64,000 nt of DNA, from contig JAJEKV010000027.1 of NCBI GenBank assembly GCA_021234155.1, forward strand, positions 5,144,623 to 5,208,622, read 5' to 3'. The notes under the pieces are model-generated. The model saw only the letters and a list, made by a program, of their open reading frames with translations. It did not search any database and was not told the origin of the DNA. The number at the start of each line of letters is the position of its first letter. Position 1 is the first letter of the stretch. This DNA is from Isoetes taiwanensis. Taxonomy: Eukaryota; Streptophyta; Lycopodiopsida; Isoetales; Isoetaceae. The translations under genes and the position numbers were made by a program. Shown piece after piece: positions 11,401 to 22,846 of this stretch.

Positions 11401-13709
11401 TGAGTTTAGCCCTGTACGTACAGATGGAGAGAGTGGTCCCCTTGGGGTCGCAACCCAAGGATTACGCTTGGCATATGTGCATACATACAGAAGATTGATG
11501 TGAATGTAAACATGCTTGTAGCCTGAGTTCTAACTAATGCAGGGGCGTAGTGGAGCAGGTAAATTTGTTGTTGTTCTTATCTTTGATGGTTATGGTAGAT
11601 TACCTGGTGGTTGATGTTGTGGATGCTCCCGAAATGTTCCCTCCCCACTTAGTCCTTGTGGACTAACCCCCTTGCATTGTTTGTGTATGTTTAAGACGGT
11701 CCAGTGATGGGGTTGCTATGGAGAAGGTTTTCTTATTCATCTCGATGACCTTGGGGGAGGAGACGTCGGATCGACTAGTGGTGTTAGTGGAAGCTATTGG
11801 TGTGGCCAGAATTAGATGAGCTTGGGCTCGTATGTAAATACCCGATTTAAGGAAGTATAAACATTTAACGAGTATATATAAGTCTTATGAATATTTAACT
11901 TTGATGTTAACGTGTTGGCGCAACGGCCTAGGCCAAGGGGCTAGGTCCGTTTCAGGTACAGATGGATGGCATCTTAAAATACCTCATGGACGGAGAGGCG
12001 CAAAGGAAGTATGATCAATATGAACTTAGAAGCAGCGAGTGATGGTGCATCTACTAGCACCAGACCCACCATAAACCATGATGAGGTTGAGCAATACTTG
12101 AATGCATGCTATTTCTCAGCTTCTGAGGCATCATGGAGAATCCTCTCATATGAAATACAACAACAGTTTCCTCATGTCAGTAGATTGGCTGTGCATCTCC
12201 CAATGCAACAAGATGTATACTATCGAGAAGGTATGAGCATGGACAGTATAAGAAGCAAGAATAACGGAACAACGTTGACAGCATTTTTCGAGATGAATGC
12301 ATCTGGAAATAAAGAGGCTACTCAATTGCTCTATCATGATTTTCCTAAAAAGTTTACCTACGATCAACCCAGTCGAAAATGGAAGGTCAGAGAGAATACC
12401 CAGAAGTTTCCCACTATTGGACGCATGTATTTTGTTAATCCTTCAGAAGGAGAACGATACTATTTACGACTCCTGTTGACCCGCGTGACAGGTGCAATTA
12501 GTTTTGAAGATTTACGCTCTTTTGACGGCGAGCTGTGTGCAACATATAAAGAAGCTTGCATTCGTCGTGGGTTGCTTTGAGATGACACAGAATGGCTTGA
12601 GTCTCTTCAAGAAGCAGCAGCATGGGGCATGCCACCACAATTGCGGCACATGTTCGCCATGATCCTTTTAAATTGTGAACCATCGAATCCACTACAACTG
12701 TGGGAAGAAGTCAAGTTTTCTATGATCGATGACTTCTTGCATGAGGCACGGAGGGTTGCAGAAGATCAAAGTGTAAATATGTGTGAGCAATTATTTGACA
12801 TGGCACTTCTATACATTGAAGATCATATGAACTCTGTCGGGCGATCCTTAAGGGAGTTTGATTTCATTCTTCCTGAGTGTGCAATATATCCATATATGAT
12901 ATTTCGGGATGAGGTGTTTCAAGAAGATATGGTAGAGGTGCAAGAAGCTGTGGACCGCTTATATCACGACCAACGTGTTATCTTTCGACTGTGTGATCGA
13001 TGAGCACGTGATGTTAGAAAAAGGACGGGTGTTTTTCGTTCATGGTGCAGGCGGCTCGGGAAAGAGTTTTCTTTTTAACACCATGTTGTCTTATGTTCGT
13101 GCCAAAGGTATCATTGCACTGGCAGTTGCGTCTTCAGGAATTGCATCCACTTTATTGAAGGGTGGGTGCACTGCACATTCAAGGTTCAAGATACTGATAA
13201 ACATAGATGAAACGTCAACTTGCAATATTCCAAAGCAGTTGGAGTTGGCAAAATTGATAAGAGCGATTCGCATGATTATATGGGATGAGGCCCCAATGAT
13301 GCATAAATATGTTTATGAAGCACTGGATAGAACACTCCATGACGTGATGTCATGTGACAAATTGTTTGGGGGACTCATTGTTGTTTTGGGAGGAGATTTT
13401 TGTCAGCTTCCACCTGTGGTTCCACGAGGAAATCGCCCCCAAATTGTGCATGCTTCCTTTAAATGCTCTTACATATGGGATCATGTCGAGGAACATAAGC
13501 TGAACGTAAATATGCGAGTAATGAATAGTGTATGAAGAGACACGGAAGAGCAAAAGGTATTTGCAGAGTATCTCTTACGAGTTGGAGATGGACTTGAGAC
13601 CACGTTTCCTAATATTGGATCGGATGTGATACGTCTTCCAGAAGAGATTTGTGTAAAGTCGCAAGACTTAAATGACTTGCTAGCCGTGACATTCCCTGAG
13701 CCCCTCTAA
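8405..13709 (+). pseudogene. Helitron Rep/helicase, unit 0 (broken)
   Basis: 8420-9374 encodes the middle of the Rep protein, starting at the third N-terminal basic repeat (CNPSYVTPQGES). The solo LTR at 9375-11954 splits the frame. After it, 11960-12010 continues for about 50 bp, then about 970 bp present in unit 3, including the HUH motif, is missing. The PIF1-type helicase follows, with Walker A GAGGSGKS near 13050 and Walker B IIWDEAPM near 13280. Further damage: a CGA to TGA stop at 12578-12580, a frameshift near 12987, a stop near 13534, and a deletion at about 13699 joining helicase motif IV directly to the C-terminal stop codon. Confidence 0.85.
9375..11954. mobile_element. Solo LTR, 2580 bp
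   Basis: The element starts TGTAACGAACC and ends GGTCCGTTTCA, so it has TG...CA ends with an imperfect inverted match. It is flanked by the perfect 5-bp target duplication ggtac (9370-9374 and 11955-11959). Units 2 and 3 have the uninterrupted sequence with one ggtac, which proves the insertion. No gag, pol, second LTR or primer-binding site lies inside, so it is most simply a solo LTR of a large-LTR Ty3/gypsy element left by LTR-LTR recombination. Within it, two copies of a block of about 43 bp (cttcggaggggtgg) lie about 76 bp apart near 11270-11380. Confidence 0.85.
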
Positions 13710-13827
13710 GTGTGAGTTTGATACTTAAAAATCACAACTTCTAATTTCTCTTTGTTCTCATTGATACCTTCTACTTTCTTTCTTCCTTTTATTTTTATCT
13801 TACTTACTTACATCTTCATTCATGTAG

Positions 13828-14163
13828 ATGGTGCGTATTTTGGTCCCGTGGTATGTCTTCGGTCACCATGTCGCCGAATGCCTAAAGGGTGACAGGAGCT
13901 ACCATATCTCCCGTGTTACTTATGTCATACGCGCTCTTGGATCATGGTACGACACTGGACGAAAATACCGTGCTCATGTACATGGGGTAGCAAGCGTGGA
14001 AGTTGAGGAGCTCATTGCAAAGCTCAAAAAAATATTTAGCACTGACGAGTTTGTCAAGTTGGAGCGCTTTATCCAACTAATTGATGACTTCCTGTTTGCT
14101 CAAGTTTATCCAAGGGAACGTTGTTTACGCGGATGTGCTGTGAGAGAGGTAGGTGGAGACTAG
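13828..14163 (+). CDS. Helitron accessory ORF B, unit 0
   Basis: 111 codons, uninterrupted, starting ATGGTGCG directly after a pyrimidine-rich stretch that ends ...catgtag, so the ATG follows a good 3' splice-site sequence. It begins MVRILVPW, has HVA at residues 14-16, and contains RALGSWYD. No known Helitron domain (RPA OB fold, protease, endonuclease) is recognisable. It lies about 120 bp after the Rep/helicase stop and recurs at the same place in all four units. It resembles ORF A at the opposite end of the unit. Function unknown. It differs from the unit 1 copy by a few substitutions, for example DTGRK for DWERK. Confidence 0.6.
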   Translation: MVRILVPWYVFGHHVAECLKGDRSYHISRVTYVIRALGSWYDTGRKYRAHVHGVASVEVEELIAKLKKIFSTDEFVKLERFIQLIDDFLFAQVYPRERCLRGCAVREVGGD

Positions 14164-14867
14164 AGTACATGTATCTATTTATCGGGTAATGTAGTGCTTT
14201 GCATTTAAAAAGTTTTTGGGGGCAGGCGGTAAACGCCGGTGTGCCCTTTTTTCCGGTGTTACATTTGGCAAAAAACATGGGTTTTCTGGCCGATGCCTGT
14301 TTTTCCGGCTATGTTTCTCCCTTGCCTTCTATTCATGCCAAAATTTCCTAACGCATCAGCTAATTTATCGGGGCAGGTAGATCTCGATTTCATGATGGCC
14401 GGCCCGGTTGAATGCAAACGGCCTGCTTAGTTAGGGTTTTTGGTAGAAAAGAAGAGGGTGTCTGCATTCCGCAATCGAGTTGGAGAGGTTTGCATTTGGC
14501 AGGGAGCTTGAAGCAAAGTTTTTGCATCCGGCAGGGGGCTTGGAACAAAGTTTTTGCATTCGCCAGGCAAGTTGGAGCAAAGTTTTTGCATTCGACAGGT
14601 TCTTGCTTTAGTTTTTCATTTTCTTTATTCTAAACTTTGTCTCTCGATTTTACTAGCTGTAGAAAATCGTGTCTGATTCTTGCTCACTTTCTTCCATTGA
14701 TTTTTGACTCTGATCTGACTCTGTTCTACCCTTTTTTGCAGAAGCATAACATCAAAGTTTGTGGCAGGGAGCGGGTTTGCATGCAATCGACCTGTAGTAG
14801 CAATCGAATATTACTATTGCCCTTTCTTTTTACATCGATTTTTTGCATCCAACCCAGTTCTACACAT

Positions 14868-14963
14868 TTTTGCATCCAAGAAAATGCCGTTTGCATCCAA
14901 GAAAATGCCGTTTGCATACAAGTTTGCATCCAAGAAAACGCCAAGTTTGCATACAAGGTTCCA
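14868..14963 (+). repeat. Short tandem word array in spacer
   Basis: Four to five consecutive variants of a 12-23 bp word (tttgcatccaagaaaatgcc or tttgcatacaag). Shorter versions occur at about 20778-20846, 35348-35420 and 38755-38826 in the other spacers. Confidence 0.75.
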
Positions 14964-16674
14964 GATTTTCTTGCATCAAAGTTACCCCTCTACATCACTT
15001 ACGCTTAGTTTTGACATTAAGTCAATTTGGGATGGCTTCTTTTCTGGCAAAGCAATAGTAGAAGAGCTTGCAGATGGTGATGTCCACAAGGAAAGGAGTT
15101 TCTATCTGCTTGCCTTTTTCCTGATTATCAGATAATATGATTGTTATTTTTATGCACGTTGCATAACACTGTAGCTTCACATAGTTTCAATCCAATGTAA
15201 TCCTACGACATCTAGACCAGTAACCTTGAGCTCAATAGTAGTTCACAGATTTTTAAATGTTGCAATGTGTTTTTTTGCATCCAACCCTGTTCTACACTTT
15301 TTTACAGAAGGATAACATCAAGTAATTTTTTGACAGGGAGCCGACGAATCAAGGGGCAGAATTTGTGCCTTAGCAAGCAAATTTCTCTGGTATGATTTTT
15401 AGATTTTGTTCATACATAGTTTAGCATTCCAACCCAGTCTCTGAAGTAGTGGAGTTCTTCGAAGCTTTTTGTTTCTTCCATTCTTACCTGTTGCCAACAT
15501 CCCGCCATTGTTTTCCTTCTCCGACTCAGCAGCATGCTGAAGCCAGCCCTGTAGCGAATACCTACACAAAGAAATGAAATGAAACTCCGCAAAAAGATTA
15601 CCTCAAGAGCTTCTGTACATCTTTCCTGGCTATGAGGTTGGCTTCAGTGGTGCATTTTGGAGGCGAGCTTCGTCATGTCTCTTGGCTCTTACTTAGTTAT
15701 GGCTCTTGGTAAATTGTTGCCTGTGTCGATCCTTCTCTATTTGGGTCATTTGCATAAGAGATTTACGCCGTTATGGATTGAAAAATAAAAATATCAGTTG
15801 AATCTGGTCTTGATTATTTGGGCAAAAAGCATTGCGATATGTTCTTGCAGCTAATCGAGTTGAACATTTTGTGGCTCCAGATTGGGCAATTCATACTGAA
15901 GAATGTTTTCTTTCTCTTTGAAGGAAACAAGGTATGTGTATAATTTCCTCAAGATCAAATAGTTGTGTAGCTGTAATAGAGTGGATATGAATAAACCTGG
16001 AGATGACTGCTCACACTGAGCCAAGGCTGCCTCACTGGCTTTTGAAAGCTCAACACATATAGATGATTAATAGGGGAAGCTTTTTTGGGGTTGAATAAAA
16101 AAGCATTATACCCGAATGAAACTCAACCAATCTGCTCAAACACCAGATAGCCTTCCAAATATTTTTGCTGCCATGAAATCCAATGCTCTATTTACTCCTT
16201 CCAGCTTATTGTTTTGAACACTATTAATTGTTTGTGTTGTTGATGTAGGGCGCCAAATTCTATTTCGAGCCAACCCTACCAAGTGAACTCAAGGTGGTTC
16301 ACATTTAAACAAACATTTTGTTTAATTAAAGAAAAAAAACTTAACATTTCATCCCTATATTGACTCAACTCAAATGCATCATTTTAACAAAGTTTAACAA
16401 CTTTTAGCAAATGCATCACTTTAACATACTTAAATGCATCATTTTAACAAAGTAGATGACATGCCAAACTTTAACTTAGAAGACAAAGCTAAGCAAAAAT
16501 GTGGACTTAGAACATAAAGTGAAACAAATGTTAACTTAGACACAAGTAAAATAAATAGATTGAAATATAGTCCAAACTCAATTAACTTAAAATCAAGTAA
16601 TTAAAAAACATAAGTTTTTCAAAGTTGTTGGCCAAATATAGTGATTCAAGTATAAAGTGTTGGCCAAATTTTTG

Positions 16675-16682
16675 TATAAATA
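16675..16682 (+). promoter_or_regulatory. TATA box before ORF A, unit 1
   Basis: TATAAATA about 82 bp upstream of the ORF A ATG, preceded by two copies of gttggccaaat. The same arrangement is kept at 22583-22590 and 40537-40544. It probably drives transcription of each unit. Inferred from sequence only. Confidence 0.5.
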
Positions 16683-16763
16683 GTGCATTTATGTTCCTTC
16701 ACGTAAAACAAGGCACGTGCTTGCCAACATGAAGATGGAATGACTTAAAACATAATTTCCATA

Positions 16764-17189
16764 ATGCAGATGGTGGTGGTGAATGTGCCATGGGATTCCT
16801 ACCCAAAACATGTTGCGCAATTTTTTATAGATGGACATGACTTCCCACTATTTGATGATGATTTTGAGGCATACTTTCAATACTTAGAAGAGGTGGAGGA
16901 TTGGAAAAGTGAAATGCAAGATGCTGCAGAAAGTGTTGCATTGGGGAATGATGGGATGCAAGTGAACATTAAGGCTTTGCTTTGGGCTTTGAGAGTTTTT
17001 GGAGAGTGGTATGAAGCCATAGGGTTGCTTGGAGTTGAGATACACCCGGAGGTCAAAGTGGAGATAGATATTGAAAATTTTGCTAGACAAATGTATGCTA
17101 GCTTTCGTAAACGTGGCGTTGTGAGAGTCCATAAGTTTGTGGAGGTTATGGAAGCTACCTTATTTATGGAATACCTTATGCAACATGGG
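16764..17189 (+). pseudogene. Helitron accessory ORF A, unit 1 (truncated)
   Basis: This is the same protein as the intact 145-codon ORF at 40626, starting MQMVVVNVPW. It is identical over most of its length (one difference is D for A in the DGHDFPLF stretch). At about 17189 the sequence jumps from the end of ORF A straight into the Rep gene at the KAIKYLYKY motif, deleting the ORF A stop, the spacer to Rep and the first half of Rep. The fused frame runs on to 17252. Confidence 0.75.
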
Positions 17190-19613
17190 CCGTCAAGGCC
17201 ATTAAATATCTATACAAATATGTATACAAAGGGCCGGATATGGTCAATGTGAACTTAGAAGCAGCGAGTGATGGTGCATCTACTAGCACCAGACCCACCA
17301 TAAACCATGATGAGGTTGAACAATACTTGAATGCACGCTATTTCTCAGCTTCTGAGGCATCATGGAGAATCCTCTCATATGAAATATAGCAACAGTTTCC
17401 TCATGTCACTAGATTGGCTGTGCATCTCCCAATGCAACAAGATGTATACTATCGAGAAGGTATGAGCATGGACAGTATAAGAAGCAAGAATAACGGAACA
17501 ACGTTGACAGCATTTTTCGAGATGAATGCATCTAGAAATAGAGAGGCTACTCAATTGCTCTATCATGATTTTCCTAAAAAGTTTACCTACGATCAACCCA
17601 GTCGAAAATGGAAGGTCAGAGAGAATTTCCTACTATTGGACGCATGTACTTTGTTAATCCTTCAGAAGGAGAGCGATACTATTTACGACTCTTGTTGACC
17701 CGCGTGACAGGTGCAATTAGTTGTGTGCAACATATAAAGAACCTTGCATTCGTCGTGGGTTGCTTCGAGATGACACAGAATGGCTTGAGTCTCTTCAAGA
17801 AGCAGCACCATGGGGCATGCCACCACAATTGCGGCACATGTTCGCCATGATCCTTTTAAATTGTGAACCATCAAAACCACTACAACTGTGGGAAGAAGTC
17901 AAGCTTTCTATGATCGATGACTTCTTGCATGAGGCACGGAGGGTTGCAGAAGATCAAAGTGTAAATATGTGTGATCAATTATTTGACATGACACTTCTAG
18001 ACATTGAAGATCATATGAACTCTATCGGGCGATCCTTAAGGGAGTTTGATTTCATTCTTCCTGAGCGTGCAATAGATCCATATATGATATTTCGGGATGA
18101 GGTGTTTCAAGAAGATATGGTAGAGGTGCAAGAAGCTGTGGACCACTTATATCACGACCAACGTGTTATCTTCGACCGTGTGATCGATGAGTACGTGATG
18201 TTAGAAAAAGGACGGGTGTTTTTCGTTCATGGTGCAGGCGGCTCGGGAAAGAGTTTTCTTTTTAACACCATGTTGTCTTATGTTCGTGCCAAAGGTATCA
18301 TTGCCTTTGGCGATTCGTCTTCGGAATTGCATCCACTTTATTGAAGGGTGGGCGCACTGCACATTCAAGGTTCAAGATACCGATAAACATAGATGAAACG
18401 TCAACTTGCAATATTCCAAAGCAGTCGGAGTTGGCAAAATTGATAAGAGCGACTCGCATGATTATATGGGATGGGGCCCCAATGATGCATAAATATGTTT
18501 ATGAAGCACTGAATAGAACACTCCGTGACGTGATGTCATGTCACAAATTGTTTGGGGGACTCATTGTTGTTTTGGGAGGAGATTTTCGTCAGCTTCCACC
18601 TGTGGTTCCACGAGGAAATCGCCCCCAAATTGTGCATGCTTCCTTTAAATGCTCTTACATATGGGATCATGTCGAGGAACATAAGCTGAACGTAAATATA
18701 CGAGTAATGAACAGTGTGGGAAGAGATGCGGAAGAGCAAAAGGCATTTGCAGAGTATCCAGTGTGGGAAGAGATGCGGAAGAGCAAAAGGCATTTGCAGA
18801 GTATCTTTTACGAGTTGGAGATGGACTTGAGACCACGTTTCCCAATATTGGATCGGATGTGATACGTCTTCCAGAAGAGATTTGTGTGAAGTCGCAAGAC
18901 TTAAATGACTTGCTAGCCATGACATTCCCTGATGTTTCAACGAATTATGGAAGTGTGTCCTATTGGTGCAAAGGGGTATACTTACGCCACTGAATGATGA
19001 TGTAGATGAAGTAAACAAGAGGATGACAGAGTGGCTGCCTGCTGCACCTATTGATTATTAGAGTGCTGATCGAGCTGTTAATGAGAATGACGCAGGGGTC
19101 TATCCTATCGAATTTTTGAATGCACAAACTCCGAGTGGGATGCCTCCTCATCAATTAACTTTGAAGGTTGGCATGATTGTCATGTTATTGAGGTCTGTTT
19201 CTACACGTAAGGGACTCTACAATGGCACTCGCCTCATTATATGTTCATTGGGAAGACGCGCTATAGATGCCGGGATTGTCACTGGAAAGAATATTGGAAG
19301 CAGAGTGTTCATATTTAGAATACCTTTGGTGCCCAATAATGCAGAACTCCCATTTCAGTTTGAGCGCATACAATTTCCATTGTGTCCAGCTTTTGGTATG
19401 ACAATCAACAAGTCCCAAGGCCAAACAATGAAAATGGTGGGTTTGTATTTGCCAAATCCAGTATTCAGTCACGGACAACTCTACGTGGCACTCTCGAGAG
19501 CTCAATGAATCCAACGCATAAAGGTACTCATTCTATCGAAGGATGGAGATGCTTCAAGAGATGTCGACAGATCACGATATACAACAAATATAGTATACAA
19601 AGAACTCCTCTAA
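17190..19613 (+). pseudogene. Helitron helicase half, unit 1 (broken)
   Basis: It starts at the paired-tyrosine region of Rep and continues through the PIF1-type helicase: Walker A GAGGSGKS near 18240, IIWDGAP (Glu of Walker B changed to Gly) near 18465, GGDFRQLPP near 18575 and the C-terminal INKSQGQ and YVALSRAQ motifs near 19410-19500. Damage: TAG at 17387-17389, deletions near 17625 and 17724, a frameshift near 18310, a 47-bp tandem duplication at 18714, TAG at 19059-19061 and TGA at 19506-19508. The three stops at 17387, 19059 and 19506 are shared with unit 2. Confidence 0.85.
18714..18805 (+). repeat. 47-bp tandem duplication in unit 1 helicase
   Basis: The stretch beginning gtgtgggaagagatgcgg occurs at 18714 and again at 18761 and shifts the reading frame. 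Other units carry it once. Confidence 0.9.
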
Positions 19614-19731
19614 GTGTGAGTTTAATACTTAGAAATCACAACTTCTAATTTCTCTTTGTTCTCATTGATATCTTCTACTTTCTTTCTTCCTTTTATTTTT
19701 ATCTTACTTACTTACATCTTCATTCATGTAG

Positions 19732-20067
19732 ATGGTGCGTATTTTGGTCCCGTGGTATGTCTTCGGTCACCATGTCGTCGAATGCCTAAAGGGTGACAGG
19801 AGCTACCACATCTCCCGTGTTACTTATGCCATACGCGCTCTTGGATCATGGTACGACTGGGAACGAAAATATCGTGCTCATGTACATGGGGTAGCAAGCG
19901 TGGAAGTTGAGGAGCTCATTGCAAAGCTCAAAGAAATATTTAGCACTGACGAGGTTGTCAATTTGGAGCGTTTTATCCAACTAATTGATGACTTCCTGTT
20001 TGCTCAAGTTTATCCGAGGGAACGTTGTTTACGCGGATGTGTTGTGAGAGAGGTAGGTGGAGACTAG
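19732..20067 (+). CDS. Helitron accessory ORF B, unit 1
   Basis: 111 codons without interruption, the best-preserved copy of ORF B. It starts MVRILVPW and ends VREVGGD before TAG. Predicted to be mostly helical, with an acidic and hydrophobic second half. It sits 118 bp after the helicase stop and follows the same pyrimidine-rich tract ending catgtag. There is no membrane segment or cysteine/histidine cluster suggesting a zinc finger. Function unknown; see the comparison with ORF A. Confidence 0.65.
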   Translation: MVRILVPWYVFGHHVVECLKGDRSYHISRVTYAIRALGSWYDWERKYRAHVHGVASVEVEELIAKLKEIFSTDEVVNLERFIQLIDDFLFAQVYPRERCLRGCVVREVGGD

Positions 20068-22671
20068 AGTACATGTATCTATTTATCGGGTAATGTAGTG
20101 CTTTGCATTTAAAAAGTCTTTGGGGGCAGGCGGTAAACGCCAGTGTGCCCTTTTTTTCGGTGTTACATTTGGCTAAAAAATGGGTTTTCCGGCCAAAGCC
20201 TGTTTTTCCGGCTATGTTTCTCCCTTGCCTTCTATTCATGCCAAAATTTCCTAACGCATCAGCTAATTTATCGGGGCAGGTAGATGTCGATTTCATGATG
20301 GCCGGCCCGCTTAGTTAGGGTTTTTGGTAGAAAAGAAGAGGGTGTCTGTATTCAGCAATCGAGTTGGAGAGGTTTGCATTTGGCAGGGAGCTTGAAGCAA
20401 AGTTTTTGCATCCGGCAGGGGGCTTGGAACAAAGTTTTTGCATTCGGCAGGCAAGTTGGAGTAAAGTTTTTGCATTCGACAGGTTCTTGCTTTAGTTTTT
20501 CATTTTCTTTATTCTAAACTTTGTCTCTCAATTTTACTAGCTGTAGCAAATCTTGTCTGATTCTTGCTCACTTTCTTCCATTGATTTTTGACTCTGATTT
20601 GACTCTGTTCTACCCTTTTTTGCAGAAAGATAACATCAAAGTTTGTGGCAGGGAGCGAGTTTGCATGCAATCGACCTGTAGTAGCAATCGAGTATTACTA
20701 TTGCCCTATCTTTTTACATCGATTTTTTGCATCCAACCCTGTTCTACACATTTTTGCAGAAGGATAACATCAAAGTTTGCATCCAAGAAAACACCGTTTG
20801 CATACAAGTTTGCATCCAAGAAAACGCCAAGTTTGCATACAAGGTTCCAGATTTTCTTGCATCAAAGTTAGCCCTCTACATCATTTACGCTTAGTTTTGA
20901 CATTAAGTCAATTTGGGATGGCTTCTTTTCTGGCAAAGCAATAGTAGAAGAGCTTGCAGATGGTGATGTCCACAAGGAAAGGAGTTTCTATCTGCTTGCC
21001 TTTTTCCTGATTATCAGATAATATGATTGTTATTTTTATGCACGTTGCATAACACTGTAGTTTCACATAGTTTCAATCCAATGTAATCCTACGACATCTA
21101 GACCAGTAACCTTGAGCTCAATAGTAGTTCACAGATTTTTAAATGTTGCAATGTGTTTTTTTGCATCCAACCCTCGTTCTACACTTTTTTGAAAGGATAA
21201 CATCAAGTAATTTTTTTGACGTGGGCCGCCGACGAATCAAGGGGCGTAATTTGTGCCTTAGCAAGCAAATTTCTCTGGTATGATTTTTAGATTTTGTTCA
21301 TACATAGTTTAGCATTCCAACCCGGTTTTTGAAGTAGTGGAGTTCTTGAAGCTTTTTGTTTCTTCCATTCTTACATTTGCCAACATCCCGCCATTGTTTT
21401 CCTTCTCCGGCTTCGAGAACATCTTTGAAGCCAGCCCCATGCGAATACCTACACAAAGAAATGAAATGAAACTCCGCAAAAAAAGATTACCTCAAGAGCT
21501 TCAGTACATCTTTCCCGGCTATGAGGTTGGCTTCATGGGTGCATTTTGGAGGCGAAGCCGTCATGTCTCTTGGCTCTTAGTTATGGCTCTTGGTAAATTG
21601 TTGCCCAGTGGTCGATCCTTCTCTATTTGGGTCATTTGCATAAGAGATTTACGCCGTTATGGATTGAAAAATAAAAATATCGGTTGAATCGGTCTTGATT
21701 ATTTGGGCAAAAAGCATTGCGATATGTTCTTGCAAACTAATCGAGTTGAACATTTTGTGGCTCCAGTTGGGCAATTCATAATTGAAGAATGTTTTCTTTC
21801 TCTTTGAAGGAAACAAGGTATGTGTATAATTTCCTCAAGATCAAATAGTTGTGTAGCCGTAATAGAGTGGATATGAATAAACACGAGATGATCAAGCTCA
21901 CACCGAGCCAAGGTCTGCCTCACCGGCTTTTGAAAGCTCAACACATATAGATGATTAATAGGGGAAGCTTTTTGGGGTTGAATAAAAAGCATTATACCCG
22001 AATGAAACTTCAAACCAATCTGCTCAAACACCGGATAGCCTTCCAAATATTTTTGCTGCCATGAAATCCAATGCTCTATTTACTCCTTCCAAACTTATTG
22101 TTTTGAACACTATTAATTGTTTGTGTTGTTGATGTTGGTAGGGCGCCAAATTCTATTTCGAGCCAACCCTACCAAGTGAACTCAAGGTGGTTCACATTTA
22201 AACAAACATTTTGTTTAATTAAAGAAAAAAAAAAAATGCCAATGAAACTAACATTTCATCCCTATATTGACTCAACTCAAATGCATCATTTTAACAAAGT
22301 TTAACAACTTTTAGCAAATGCATCACTTTAACATACTTAAATGCATCATTTTAACAAAGTAGATGACATGCCAAACTTTAACTTAGAAGACAAAGCTAAG
22401 CAAAAATGTGGACTTAGAACATAAAGTGAAACAAATGTTAACTTAGACACAAGTAAAATAAATAGATTGAAATATAGTCCAAACTCAATTAACTTAAAAT
22501 CAAGTAATTAAAAAACATAAGTTTTTCAAAGTTGTTGGCCAAATATAGTGTATTCAAGTATAAAGTGTTGGCCAAATTTTTGTATAAATAGTGCATTTAT
22601 GTTCCTTCACGTAAAACAAGGCACGTGCTTGCCAACATGAAGATGGAATGACTTAAAACATAATTTCCATA
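20068..22671 (+). other. Helitron spacer, unit 1
   Basis: Near copy of the unit 0 spacer, with the same order of landmarks and a TATA box at 22583-22590. Like unit 0, it joins ORF B to the spacer at tagtgctttgcatttaaaaag, a shorter junction than in unit 2. No supported coding frame. Confidence 0.6.
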
Positions 22672-22846
22672 ATGCAGATGGTGGTGGTGAATGTGCCATG
22701 GGATTCCTACCCAAAACATGTTGCGCAATTTTTTATAGATGGACATGCCTTCCCACTATTTGATGATGATTTTGAGGCATACTTTCAATACTTAGAAGAG
22801 GTGGAGGATTGGAAAAGTGAAATGCAAGATGCTGCAGAAAGTGTTG

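Larger units (their letters stand above)
14164..16763 (+). other. Helitron spacer, unit 0
   Basis: About 2.6 kb between ORF B and the next ORF A, present in all units. It holds a short repeat array of the word tttgcatccaagaaaatgcc (14868-14963), long AT-rich stretches with repeated aaatgcatcattttaacaaag words (about 16370-16450), and a TATA-type promoter at its right end. No supported coding frame. The Helitron 5' terminus may lie in it but was not located. Confidence 0.6.

Noticed and set aside
9375-11954. Captured host gene inside Rep of unit 0
   Set aside because: TG...CA ends, the exact 5-bp duplication and lack of coding capacity fit a solo LTR.
13828-14163. ORF B as the RPA-like protein of plant Helitrons
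   Set aside because: Size is too small and no OB-fold motifs or zinc finger are visible; its pattern instead matches ORF A.
14637-15135. Overlapping frames of 70-124 codons with repeated FASKKMP or CIQENA strings
   Set aside because: All three frames are open only because of the short tandem word array; the frames are not kept in the other units.
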